From NCBI RefSeq assembly GCF_014650595.1, contig NZ_BMVG01000019.1, positions 62,001 to 126,000 on the forward strand: a DNA stretch of 64,000 nt, given 5' to 3'. Numbering within the stretch: position 1 is the stretch's first letter; each line of letters starts with the position of its first letter. Below are positions 9,201 through 16,667 of this stretch, piece by piece. The position numbers were made by a program, and so were the translations under genes. The notes beneath the pieces were generated by a model, which searched no databases, was not told the DNA's origin, and worked only from the letters and a program-made list of their open reading frames with translations. This stretch comes from Streptomyces alanosinicus. Lineage in GTDB: Bacteria; Actinomycetota; Actinomycetes; Streptomycetales; Streptomycetaceae.

Positions 9201-12200
9201 CAGGGTGTGTACGACGGTCTCGGCTCCGGCGCCGACGGCGGCCATGGTGCCGGGGTCGTCGCCCGCCGCCGTCAGGATCGCGCCGGCCCGCTCGGTGCTC
9301 AGCTCCAGCAGGGTCTCGGGGTCGAGGGCGCCGGCCGCGGCGAGGGCGACCAGTTCGCCGTAGCTGTGCCCGGCGGCATGGTCGGGGTGGACCCCGGCCG
9401 AGGTGAGGAAGGCGTGGGCGGCGAGGCCCGTGATGCCGAGGGCGGGCTGGGCGACCCTGGTGTCGGTGAGGGCCGCGCGGCGGCGCTCACGGGCGGTGTC
9501 GTCGAAGGCGGCCGGCGGATGGACGGTGTCGGCGTGTGCTCGGCCGAGGTCCAGGTAGTGCCGCAGCTCGGGGAGGTGGACCAGGAGGTCGGCGAGCATG
9601 CCGGGGCGCTGGCTGCCCTGCCCGGGGAAGAGGAAGGCGGTCTGGCCCTCGGCAGAGGCCTCGGCAGAGGCCTCGGCAGAACCCCCGTCAGGGTCCGCGG
9701 CATGGATCCCCGCGGCCGGATCGTGCTCGCCGGCGAGGAGCCGCCGTAGCTGCCCGGCGAGTTCCCCGGTGTCGCGGGAGACGACCGCGGCCCGTACCGG
9801 TTCGTGCGAGGTGTCGGCGCGGCGGGCCGCGGCCAGGGCGAGGTCGCGCAGGCGCCAGGGGCGGCCGTCGGCCTCGGCGGCCCGGAGGATCTCCGCGGCC
9901 TGCCGGTGGGCGGCCGCCGTGTCCCGCCCGCGGAAGAGGAACAGCTCGGCGGGCCAGTCGTCCAGGGCCTGGCGGGGCGCCACGGCGTCGGCGTGCGCGG
10001 CCAGCACCGCATGGAAGTTGGTGCCGCCGAAGCCGAACGCGCTGACTCCGGCGAGGCGTTCGGCGGCCGGTGCGGTCCACGGCCGGGCGCGGGTGTGGAA
10101 GGCGAACGGGCCGGCGCCCTCCGTCCAGGCCGGGTTGGGCCGCTCCAGATGCAGGGTGGGCGGGGTGATCCCGGTGTACAGCGCGAGGGCGGTCTTGATC
10201 AGTCCGGCGAGTCCGGCGGCGCACTTGGTGTGCCCGATCTGCGACTTGACCGAGCCGAGCGCACAGCCGCCCGTGTCGGCCCCGGCCTCGTCGAACACCT
10301 CGGTGAGCACGGCGAGTTCGGTGCGGTCGCCGACGACGGTGCCGGTGCCGTGCGCCTCGACGAGGCCGACGTCGGCGGGCGAGACACCGGCGTTGCGGTA
10401 CGCCCGCTCCAGGGCCGCCCGCTGGCCTTCGGGGCGGGGTGCGGTCAGGCCGAGGGAGCGGCCGTCGCTCGCGGAGCCGAGGCCCTTGACCACGCCGTAG
10501 ATCCGGTCGCCGTCGCGTTCGGCGTCCGCGAGCCGCTTGAGGACCACGCAGGCGACGCCCTCGCCGAGGGCGATGCCGTCGGCCGAGGCGTCGAAGGCGC
10601 GGGAGCGTCCGGTCGGGGAGAGCGCGTGGACGGAGGAGAACAGGACGAAGTCGTTGATGCCGTTGTGCAGGTCGGCGCCGCCGCACAGCACGGTGTCGCT
10701 GGCGTGGGAGACGAGTTCCTTGCAGGCCACGTCGAGGGCGGCGAGGGAGGAGGCGCAGGCGGCGTCCACGGTGAAGTTGGCGCCGCCGAGGTCGAGCCGG
10801 TTGGCGATGCGGCCGGAGATGACATTGGCGAGCATGCCGGGGAAGGAGTCCTCGGTCAGCCGGGGCAGCTGCTCCTCGATGCCGGCGGGGACCTCGCCGT
10901 AGTACGAGGGGAGGACGGCGCGCAGGGTGGCGGCGTTGGACAGGTCGCTGCCCGCCTCGGCGCCGAAGACGACGGCGGTCCGCGCCCGGTCGAACTCCCG
11001 CCCCTGCTCGCCGTACCCGGCGTCCTCCAGCGCCCGGCGGGCCGCTTCCAGGGAGAGCAGCTGGACGGGCTCGATGCTGCCAAGGGAGGCGGGCGGGATG
11101 CCGTAGCGCAGCGGGTCGAAGGGGATCCGGGGCAGAAAACCGCCCCATTTGGACGCCGTGCGGCCGGCGGTGTGGTGCACGGCCGGATCCCAGCGCTCCG
11201 GCGGCACCTCGGTGACGGCGTCGCGGCCGGTGACGACGGTGGACCAGAAGGCGGCGAGGTCCGGTGCCTGGGGGAACATGCAGGCCATACCGACGATCGC
11301 GATGTCGAGCGGCGCGGGCGCAGCCGGCTCGGCGACGGAGGACGGACCGGGCCGGGCGGCCCGCCGGGTCAGGAAGTCGGCGGCGCCGTCGGTCACCGCG
11401 TGGTGCAGCTCCGCGAGGGTGGTGGTGGCCGAGCGCAGCACGGCGACCTCGCCGGCCATGAACATCCCGTCCGTGAGCTGCCGTTCCTCGTCGACGGCCG
11501 TCAACGCGCCGTCCGCGGCGCGCTCGACGCCCTTGCTGGCGATGCGCAGCCGGCCCACGTTGAGCCGCTCCAGGCGCTCCCAGATGTCGCGGTCCGGCAG
11601 GTCCTGCGCCCGCAGCGCGGCCTCCCGGGCACGGTAGTCGGCGGTGAAGGGGCTAGGGACGCAGCGGGTGACGTGGCCGGGGGCGGTCTCCAGCAGGGCG
11701 GTCGTGGTGGCGGCGAGGACCTGCCGCTGGAACAGCGGCCGCACGGCGCCGTGGGCGACCGCCTCCTCGGTGAACAGGTAGGCGGTGCCCATGAGGACGC
11801 CGACGGCGGCTTCCCGGTCGGTGAGCGGCGCGGCCAGGGCCGCGACCATCGCCGCCGACCGCTCGTCGTGCACACCGCCCGCGAAGAACACCTCCAGCCG
11901 CCGGGCCTGCGCGTCGTCGGCCTCGGCCAGGAAGTCCTCCAGTACGGCGAGTTGGGCCTCCCACAGCGGGAAGGACGCCCGCGGTCCGACATGGCCGCCG
12001 CACTCGGCACCCTCGAACACGAACCGGCGCACGCCCGCGTCCAGGAACTGCCGCAGCAGACCCGGCGAGGGCACGTGCAGGAAGGTGCGGATCCCGGCCC
12101 GCTCCAGCGTCTCGGCCTGGGCGGGCCGTCCGCCGGCGACGATCGCGTGCGTGGGCCGCAGCTCCCGTACGGCGTCCAGCTGGGCGTTCCTGATCTGCTC

Positions 12201-13388
12201 GGGTGCGAAGCCGAGCACCCCGACGCCCCAGGGCCGTCCGTCCAGCACGGCCCGCGCCTCGGTGAGCAGCGACCGGGTCCGCTCGCCGTCGGCGAGGGCC
12301 AGCGCGAGGAACGGCAGCGCCCCGTCCCCGGCGACGGCGGCGGCGAATCCTGCCTGGTCACTGACCCGGGTCATCGGCCCCTGCGCGACCGGGAGCCGGG
12401 TACCCAGTGCCCGGCTCATGACCGACCCGGCCCGCAGCGCGCCGGCCGGCCCGGCGGTGGTGCGGGGGGTGGTCGGCGGCGGCGCCGGGCTTGTGGCAGC
12501 CGGCTCGTGCGTCTCCACCCGCCCCGGCTGCCCGTCGGCCACGCCGTGGATCGCCGTCGTCACCGCCCGCACCACCCGCCGTATGTCTCCGTACCGTTCG
12601 GCGAAGCGGGAGGCGAGGAAGCTGTCCTGGCCCACCGGGAGGAGTTGTGTCCGTGGATCGCGGGTGCCCAGGAGGGACGCGACGGCGTCGGGGTCGTCGG
12701 CCGGCGGTCGCGGGGCGTCCGGTCCGCGGCGCCGCAGGACCCGGTGGCCGCCCAGCATCACGGTCTCCGAGCCGTCCAGGGGACGCAGCAGCGCCCGCAC
12801 CGCCTCCGGCAGCGCCGATTCGGGGAGCAGCGCGAGCTGGGTGTCGAGGACGACCCCGGCGGCCCCGCCGGTCACGGCGGCGGCCGCCGTACGGGGCCCG
12901 ATGCCACCGCACGCCCAGACCGGGACCGCGCCCGACTCCTCGTCGGACAGCAGCTGTTGCAGCAGGACGAAGGTGCTCAGCTCGCCGACCCGGCCGCCGC
13001 TCTCGGCGCCCCGGGCGATCAGCCCCCGGGCACCGGCGCGTACGGCCGCTCGAGCCTGTCCGAGGTCGGTGACCTCGGCCAACACCCGACAGAATGCGGC
13101 GAGTTCGGTGAATTTCCAGGATGCGTCCGGGGTGAGGACCACGGTGTCGGGGGTGTCCCCGACGTCGGCCGGGGTCAGGGCGCAGCGCCCCGTCACCCGT
13201 ATCCCGAAGGGGCCCGTCGCGGCGCGTCTCAGCCGCGACAACTCCTCTCGTGATCTCCGGTCGCCGCTACCGAGGTCGAGGATGCCGAGCGCCCCGGCGG
13301 CGCCGGCGGCGGCGGTGAGACCTGCGTCGGGTTCTCCGCAGGGGGTGAGGCACAGGACGAGGTCATGGGCGCGCACAGGCGAGGTCAT
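6279..13388 (-). CDS. PUFA-like iterative type I synthase: ER(PfaD-like)x2-KS-AT-ACP-KR
   Basis: A 2369-aa synthase. The start is ATG 13388, preceded by CCGGAG; a longer in-frame read to 13484 has only Arg/Ser-rich sequence. Residues about 1-275 and 323-690 are two nitronate-monooxygenase/PfaD-type TIM-barrel modules (ESGGRVGE with ACGGIG; GAECGGHVG with FFAGGV), probably FMN enoyl reductases. KS follows at about 693-1120 (Cys in AACASSL about 878, EAHGTGT, SQIGHTKCAAG). AT spans about 1250-1550 (FPGQGSQ, GHSYGE). A single ACP has DLSIDSIKRAEI (Ser about 1745), the DSIKR motif typical of Pfa-type ACPs. A Gly/Pro/Glu repeat linker leads to KR at about 1870-2369 (GGARGIT, QADYAAAND). First gene of the operon. 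PfaA and PfaD functions appear merged in one chain. Product unknown. Confidence 0.92.
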   Translation of the reverse strand: MTSPVRAHDLVLCLTPCGEPDAGLTAAAGAAGALGILDLGSGDRRSREELSRLRRAATGPFGIRVTGRCALTPADVGDTPDTVVLTPDASWKFTELAAFCRVLAEVTDLGQARAAVRAGARGLIARGAESGGRVGELSTFVLLQQLLSDEESGAVPVWACGGIGPRTAAAAVTGGAAGVVLDTQLALLPESALPEAVRALLRPLDGSETVMLGGHRVLRRRGPDAPRPPADDPDAVASLLGTRDPRTQLLPVGQDSFLASRFAERYGDIRRVVRAVTTAIHGVADGQPGRVETHEPAATSPAPPPTTPRTTAGPAGALRAGSVMSRALGTRLPVAQGPMTRVSDQAGFAAAVAGDGALPFLALALADGERTRSLLTEARAVLDGRPWGVGVLGFAPEQIRNAQLDAVRELRPTHAIVAGGRPAQAETLERAGIRTFLHVPSPGLLRQFLDAGVRRFVFEGAECGGHVGPRASFPLWEAQLAVLEDFLAEADDAQARRLEVFFAGGVHDERSAAMVAALAAPLTDREAAVGVLMGTAYLFTEEAVAHGAVRPLFQRQVLAATTTALLETAPGHVTRCVPSPFTADYRAREAALRAQDLPDRDIWERLERLNVGRLRIASKGVERAADGALTAVDEERQLTDGMFMAGEVAVLRSATTTLAELHHAVTDGAADFLTRRAARPGPSSVAEPAAPAPLDIAIVGMACMFPQAPDLAAFWSTVVTGRDAVTEVPPERWDPAVHHTAGRTASKWGGFLPRIPFDPLRYGIPPASLGSIEPVQLLSLEAARRALEDAGYGEQGREFDRARTAVVFGAEAGSDLSNAATLRAVLPSYYGEVPAGIEEQLPRLTEDSFPGMLANVISGRIANRLDLGGANFTVDAACASSLAALDVACKELVSHASDTVLCGGADLHNGINDFVLFSSVHALSPTGRSRAFDASADGIALGEGVACVVLKRLADAERDGDRIYGVVKGLGSASDGRSLGLTAPRPEGQRAALERAYRNAGVSPADVGLVEAHGTGTVVGDRTELAVLTEVFDEAGADTGGCALGSVKSQIGHTKCAAGLAGLIKTALALYTGITPPTLHLERPNPAWTEGAGPFAFHTRARPWTAPAAERLAGVSAFGFGGTNFHAVLAAHADAVAPRQALDDWPAELFLFRGRDTAAAHRQAAEILRAAEADGRPWRLRDLALAAARRADTSHEPVRAAVVSRDTGELAGQLRRLLAGEHDPAAGIHAADPDGGSAEASAEASAEGQTAFLFPGQGSQRPGMLADLLVHLPELRHYLDLGRAHADTVHPPAAFDDTARERRRAALTDTRVAQPALGITGLAAHAFLTSAGVHPDHAAGHSYGELVALAAAGALDPETLLELSTERAGAILTAAGDDPGTMAAVGAGAETVVHTLRSAGAPGSVVVANLNAPDQTVISGPTADVDTAVRLLRDAGLGARRIPVACAFHSPVVAAAGERFAKVLADRTVRTPEFPVWANRTAAPYPPGPDAVRSELAAQIGAPVAFAAQIEAMYEAGARVFVEAGPGTVLTRLVGRILGDRPHRTVACEPAADSGLRGWLDALARLAVAGQPVRTAWLLRGRDAVDALRTPAPARPGWTVDGQLVRTADGALLPGALAPARRVVETTVTTDQPHGAPADRDALISEFLRTSREMIAAQRDVLLTYFGAGAGATPPAPVAPAPISAAAVPILELQPVTEELAEPDRAEPVADVARVVLEIISERTGYPVDMIEPDLDLEADLSIDSIKRAEIAGELARRLGIGDGAQVLDDAELEELAKARTAAAVTGWLTARIGTHTGAGDGPGEGDGPGESGGPGAEGGPGVGDGPGESVGTGESGGSGEGGGQAGRSAEVTFTDDRDGGAEPRPAPADLPALGVAPRRCVLQPVPLPEPEPEPAPGPDPALAGRRFALLGGGDGTAAEVAARLAAHGAGTVTLDRAHLLADADGPVDGVVYLGALPGPDLPVLPDAFPVLRAALARDPRRLLAVRAAGPAGALRAAGLDGLFRSVGREYPDLTARVVAAADTAPVAVADAVLTELRAPGPESVVLRTAAGARQGLELVPAPLGPLAATGAGPAGPGAAEAAALGLDRDSVVLLVGGARGITAKFAATLAGACRCRVELLGRTPAPTAAEDPRTAAARTPEELRAALAAGPGAPKPAEINRAAELILAQREIATTLAELGALGSEARYRPVDFRDRHAVLQTVKEIHAEHGRLDGVVFAAGVIEDRLIADKTPESFQRVYGTKTAGAAALFAALDDLPGTPAFTVLFGSIAAVLGNRGQADYAAANDALEALGADWAARTGGRALTVHWGPWAPSGTHSGMVGAELGRAYARRGIELIDPDEGTAALLRELAWGEPSARAVVYTASGW
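9647..9682. repeat. 12-bp tandem repeat x3 inside the synthase KS-AT linker
   Basis: Three tandem copies of a 12-base unit (CCTCGGCAGAGG, the last with two changes). On the coding strand they give an SAEA-type repeat just before the AT domain. The repeat keeps the frame and probably reflects slippage in a flexible linker. Confidence 0.8.
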
Positions 13389-13462
13389 GATGCTCCGGCA
13401 CGATCGGCGAGACAGCACGGTGGGGGTGTGTGCGGCGGAACGATCTGGTGCGAGGGCACCGG

Positions 13463-13491
13463 AACCTAGCCGTGACCTACTCACGGGTCAA
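13463..13491 (-). promoter_or_regulatory. promoter of the PUFA-like synthase operon with spacer palindrome
   Basis: On the minus strand TTGACC (13491-13486) is followed by exactly 17 bases and TAGGTT (13468-13463). This is a strong vegetative (HrdB-like) Streptomyces promoter pointing at the synthase ATG about 70 bases downstream. The spacer holds a perfect inverted repeat, CCGTGA-N5-TCACGG (13470-13486), placed where a bound repressor would block RNA polymerase. Confidence 0.7.
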
Positions 13492-13591
13492 TAACGACGC
13501 GGCCTTTTCACGGCCGGCGACAGCGATTCGGCCAGGTGGTCGAATTCCGCGCAAGAACCGGGAAAAGCCGTCATTCAGCTCGCGAGTGCGA

Positions 13592-13617
13592 GCGCGGGAC
13601 CCTTCGGGTCCACGCGC
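13592..13617 (-). terminator. GC-rich hairpin downstream of the sigma-like/ricin gene
   Basis: GCGCG-GGACCC, a TTC loop, GGGTCC, one unpaired A, then CGCGC form an 11-bp interrupted stem. It lies about 160 bases beyond the 13775 stop of the minus-strand gene and before the operon promoter, so it can insulate the synthase operon. The 386-base gap 13389-13774 otherwise shows only this hairpin and the promoter. Confidence 0.45.
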
Positions 13618-13774
13618 CACACCACCACAACCCCGTCAAAGCGGCCGACCGCTTCACCGTGCAATTACCCGGCCGCAACGCGCCGGGACATTCCCGCGAC
13701 GTCTGTAAATTCCGCATGACTTCGGCGCTGTGGCTCGAACGCGATCAGGCGTGCCGGAGCCGGCTCGCAGCACG

Positions 13775-15775
13775 TCAGCGCGGCAGTGTCCGCACCGCCG
13801 TCGCCAGCAGGGCGGCGACCGGGCCGGCGATCGGCAACCGGACGCCGTGCGCCACGCGCACCGCCGCGCCGGCCAGGACGGGCGGGACGGGCGGGACGGG
13901 CGGGACGGAATCACCGCGGCGCCGATGGCGCTCGGCGCGGACCTGAGCGATCCGGGTCCGGTCGGCCGGGCCCGACGCACCCGGCTCCCCCGGCCCGCCG
14001 CCCGCGCCGTCGTGCCCCTCGCCCGCGGCAGCGCCCTCCGGGTCCCCCGGCCGCCGGTCCCCCGGTGGCCCGCCGCCGTCCGAAGCGTCACCACGACCGC
14101 CGTCCGCACCCGGACCGGCCGGAGCCACCGGCGCCCCCGGACCGCCCGGAGCGCCCGCCCCGCCCGGCGCCGCATGGGGCCGCCGTATCCCGTCCCCGTT
14201 CCCGTCCGCGTCCGGGTCCAGCGCCCAGCGCTGCTCCGGCGAACCGTCCCGCGGTGCCAGCCCGACGCCGGCGGAGGCGCCGCCGGAACCGGAGCCGGCG
14301 GCGAGCGCGAGGCCCGCCCGCCCGCGCGGCAGGATCTCGCCGCGCACGGTGAAGTCGTACGTCACCTCTCCGGGGTGTACGACGCAGCCGGCGAGCACGA
14401 CGCTCTTCGTACCGGGGTCGGCAGCCAGGCACCGGGCCGGGTCGGCGGCGTTGCGCAGCAGTCCGTCGTCCCGGTACGACCACTGCTGCGTGGCCGCGGA
14501 CGAGCACGGTACGAGCCCCACGCCCGCGGCCGGTCCGGCGAGTTCCCCGCGTACGTCCAGGCAGCGGCCGGAGCGCAGATCGCGCAGGCTGCCGTGGGCG
14601 ACCTCGACGGGGTCGCCGGCCGAGGCGGCGGTGGGGGCGGAGGGGGAGGTGACGGAGCGGGCGTCCGCGGTGCCGTTCGGGCGGGTGCTGCGGCCGGCGG
14701 GCGCGCCCCAGGTGGCGCCGGGTGCGGGGACACCGTTGTCATCCGACCAGCTGCGGACGACGAGGACGGTGGCAAGCAGCGCGAGCGAGGTCAGTGCCAC
14801 GCCGAGGGCCAGGGCGGTGCGGTGGCGGCCGCCGGGCGCGGTGCGATGCCGGCCGCCGGGCGCCGCTGCCACCGGGTCGGGCACGGGCGCGGGCGGTATC
14901 TCCTCGGCGGCGCCGCGCCCGGGACGCGAGTCGAGGTAGCGGCGGGCTCCCCAGCCGAGCACGGTCTCGGCGAGCAGCTGGCCGAGACCGTCGTCGAACA
15001 GCGCGAAGGTCTCGGCGGCGCTGCGGCAGTACGCGCAGACTGTCAGATGCTGCCGTACATCCGGCAGCAGGACGCCGCCACGGCGCAGCGGGACGTCCAG
15101 GAGCCGGTTGTAGAAACGGCATTCCCTGGTGGGCGCGAGTTCTCGGTGGGCGCGTACGCAACCCGCGCGGAATTGCTCGCACGCCCGTTCCAGGGCGGCC
15201 GCCGCGGTGGCCGGGGCGATACCCAGCAGACCAGCGGGTATGTGAATGGGTTCGGCTTCGACCTCGGTGTGCCACAGAAGGCATTGCGAGCCGCCGGGAA
15301 GGGCCCGGAAAGCACGTTCGGCGAGTTGTCGTCTTTCCGGCGTTCCGGGCTTTGTCGCCCGCAGTCCGCGACCACCGGTGGGCCGGCGCAATTCCGGCAG
15401 GGTCGCACAGGCGATGCCGTCCGCCGCCCAGGCGCGGACGCTGTCGCGGACGGCGGTCAGGAGCTGGGGACGCAGGGCGCCGCCGATCGCTCCGCCCGCC
15501 AGCCGGCCGAGGACCTCGTGGAAGGCTGCGGTGGCGACGAGTTGGGCGGTGGGACCGGCGGAGGCCAGGCAGACGATCGCGTAGTCGCGGGCGGCCCGCC
15601 AGTGGCGGGCCAGCAGCAGGGCGACGGCGTGATGGTGGATGTGGTGCGGGCCGCCGAGTCCGGCGACGAGATCACGGTCGGACTCCCCGGGCGATCCGGG
15701 CAGGGGCGGGTACGGCGGGCGTGGGGGGTGTGGGGACTGCACGGAACCATTTCCTTTCCAGCCGCAGGACCGCAC
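13775..15775 (-). CDS. sigma-factor-like / zinc-finger / transmembrane / ricin-type lectin protein
   Basis: About 666 aa, with an uncertain start (ATG 15775 or a GTG within the next 15 codons). Residues about 30-230 resemble degenerate sigma-70 region 2/4 helices (HAVALLLARHWRAARDYA). An anti-sigma-like zinc motif HLTVCAYC follows at about 245, and one TM helix (ALALGVALTSLALLATVLVV, about 320-345). An exported ricin-B-like domain spans about 395-530 (SGRCLDVRG, QQWSY, ARCLAAD). A low-complexity Gly/Pro tail closes the chain. The family is common in Streptomyces and is thought to be membrane-anchored with an outside carbohydrate-binding domain; its function is not established. The tail carries a 9-bp DNA repeat (PPVPPVPPV) and ends in a hydrophobic segment, which is unusual. 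A palindrome at 15829-15838 lies upstream. Confidence 0.8.
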   Translation of the reverse strand: MRSCGWKGNGSVQSPHPPRPPYPPLPGSPGESDRDLVAGLGGPHHIHHHAVALLLARHWRAARDYAIVCLASAGPTAQLVATAAFHEVLGRLAGGAIGGALRPQLLTAVRDSVRAWAADGIACATLPELRRPTGGRGLRATKPGTPERRQLAERAFRALPGGSQCLLWHTEVEAEPIHIPAGLLGIAPATAAAALERACEQFRAGCVRAHRELAPTRECRFYNRLLDVPLRRGGVLLPDVRQHLTVCAYCRSAAETFALFDDGLGQLLAETVLGWGARRYLDSRPGRGAAEEIPPAPVPDPVAAAPGGRHRTAPGGRHRTALALGVALTSLALLATVLVVRSWSDDNGVPAPGATWGAPAGRSTRPNGTADARSVTSPSAPTAASAGDPVEVAHGSLRDLRSGRCLDVRGELAGPAAGVGLVPCSSAATQQWSYRDDGLLRNAADPARCLAADPGTKSVVLAGCVVHPGEVTYDFTVRGEILPRGRAGLALAAGSGSGGASAGVGLAPRDGSPEQRWALDPDADGNGDGIRRPHAAPGGAGAPGGPGAPVAPAGPGADGGRGDASDGGGPPGDRRPGDPEGAAAGEGHDGAGGGPGEPGASGPADRTRIAQVRAERHRRRGDSVPPVPPVPPVLAGAAVRVAHGVRLPIAGPVAALLATAVRTLPR
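13876..13908. repeat. 9-bp minisatellite (GGGACGGGC, about 3.7 copies)
   Basis: Tandem GGGACGGGC units near the 3' end of the sigma-like/ricin gene encode alternating Pro-Pro-Val on the minus strand. The unit is a multiple of three, so copy changes keep the frame. Confidence 0.8.
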
Positions 15776-15828
15776 GCGAAATGCCGTCCTGTCGGAAAGC
15801 AGTACCGATGTGGCGCATACCTAGATCT

Positions 15829-15838
15829 GGTACGTACC
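15829..15838. promoter_or_regulatory. perfect palindrome GGTACGTACC upstream of the sigma-like/ricin gene
   Basis: GGTACGTACC is a 10-bp perfect palindrome about 55 bases upstream of the minus-strand start. On that strand TAGGTA occurs twice, flanking AGATCT, and could supply a -10 box. Candidate operator only. Confidence 0.35.
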
Positions 15839-15933
15839 TAAAGGGCCGGCCTTGGCGCTCAGGCGCCCGCCTTTGCCCTCCCGCGGGGAGGCTCACGATC
15901 GCACATGCGCCTCACAGGAAACAAGAAGTTCGA

Positions 15934-15962
15934 TTGACACGACTTCAAAGTCGGCGAATTAC
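15934..15962 (+). promoter_or_regulatory. TTGACA promoter-like element with CGACTT-N2-AAGTCG palindrome
   Basis: TTGACA (15934-15939) is followed after 17 bases by AATTAC. The spacer begins with a perfect inverted repeat, CGACTT CA AAGTCG (15940-15953). It lies about 40 bases before the first homologous codon of the galU remnant. The -35 is excellent and the -10 poor. It may be a former regulated promoter. Confidence 0.4.
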
Positions 15963-16001
15963 CGCACAGTTACCGCCGGTATCACTTCACAGCCGGTTCC
16001 C

Positions 16002-16581
16002 ATGCTTGGCGGTCGTACCGGCCGGCACAAGCGCGCCATCGAGGACCACTTCGACAACGCCTTCGAACTGGAGCAGGCGCCGGCCGCCAGGGGCGACACC
16101 GTACGCCTGGACGCGGTGCGCGATCCGGCCCGGCCGATGGAGGTCACCCCGGAGCAGGCCCACCTCTACGGCTGCGCGGTGGTGGAACCGACGGACGAGC
16201 GGGGCGTCGTACGGGTGAGGGGCCCGGCGGAGAAGCCGGCGCCCGGGACCGCGCCGAGCCGGTACGCGGTCATCGGCCGCTATGTCCTCGACCCGGCCGT
16301 GTTCGACGTCCTGGAGCGCACCGCGCCGGGCCGCGGTGGCGAGATCCGGCTGACGGACGCGCTCCAGGACCTCGCGGCGGGCGGCACGGTGCACGGGGTC
16401 GTCTTCGACGGTCCGCGCTACGACACCGGCGACAAGGCCGGCTATCTGCGCACGGTGGCCCGCCCGGCCCGTGCGCGCCCGGACCTCGGGCCCGAATTCA
16501 GCGACTGGCGCAAGGAGTTCGTGCATGCCTGGAGGACGGCGGGCCCGCCGCCCGGGACGACCGCCGGGCCGCCTGAGACCC
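16002..16581 (+). pseudogene. internally deleted galU remnant (UTP-glucose-1-phosphate uridylyltransferase)
   Basis: From ATG 16002 the frame reads HKRAIEDHFDNAFELE, matching the NKRxxEDHFD...YELE segment of GalU. It then jumps to PMEVTPEQAHLYGCAVVEP, VIGRYVLDPAVFDVL, GRGGEIRLTDALQDLA and PRYDTGDKAGYLRTV, all textbook GalU C-terminal motifs. Missing are the N-terminal nucleotide loop (GLGTRFLPATK, about 60 residues) and an internal block of roughly 65-70 residues with the GDPKGLGHAVLCA and LLGDDLI region. The frame then runs on without a stop through a direct repeat and terminator into antisense of the next gene. An enzyme without these parts cannot bind or activate UTP, so this is scored as a decayed copy. 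The approximate end is where homology stops. Confidence 0.75.
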
Positions 16582-16617
16582 CGCACACACGGCCGGGCCG
16601 CCTGAGACCCCGCACAC
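16563..16617. repeat. 26-bp direct repeat, 29-bp period
   Basis: Two identical 26-base copies (16563-16588 and 16592-16617), each containing CGCCTGAGACCCCGCACAC, separated by three bases. They sit between the galU remnant and its terminator. The duplication is not in phase with a coding repeat and appears to be recent slippage. Confidence 0.85.
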
Positions 16618-16620
16618 GAC

Positions 16621-16648
16621 GAGCGGGGCCCTCGAAAGGGCCCCGCTC
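16621..16648. terminator. strong bidirectional terminator
   Basis: A perfect 12-bp stem GAGCGGGGCCCT / AGGGCCCCGCTC with a CGAA loop, between the plus-strand galU remnant and the minus-strand thioesterase gene. It can terminate both. Confidence 0.85.
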
Positions 16649-16667
16649 CCGCATGCCTTGCCCGCCC

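Noticed and set aside
9804..13253. Plus-strand open frame of 1149 codons (also 1580-4804 and 6276-9749)
   Set aside because: All are Gly/Arg/Asp/Val-rich antisense shadows of the two synthase genes, whose KS, AT and KR motifs lie on the minus strand. The long frames follow from high GC.
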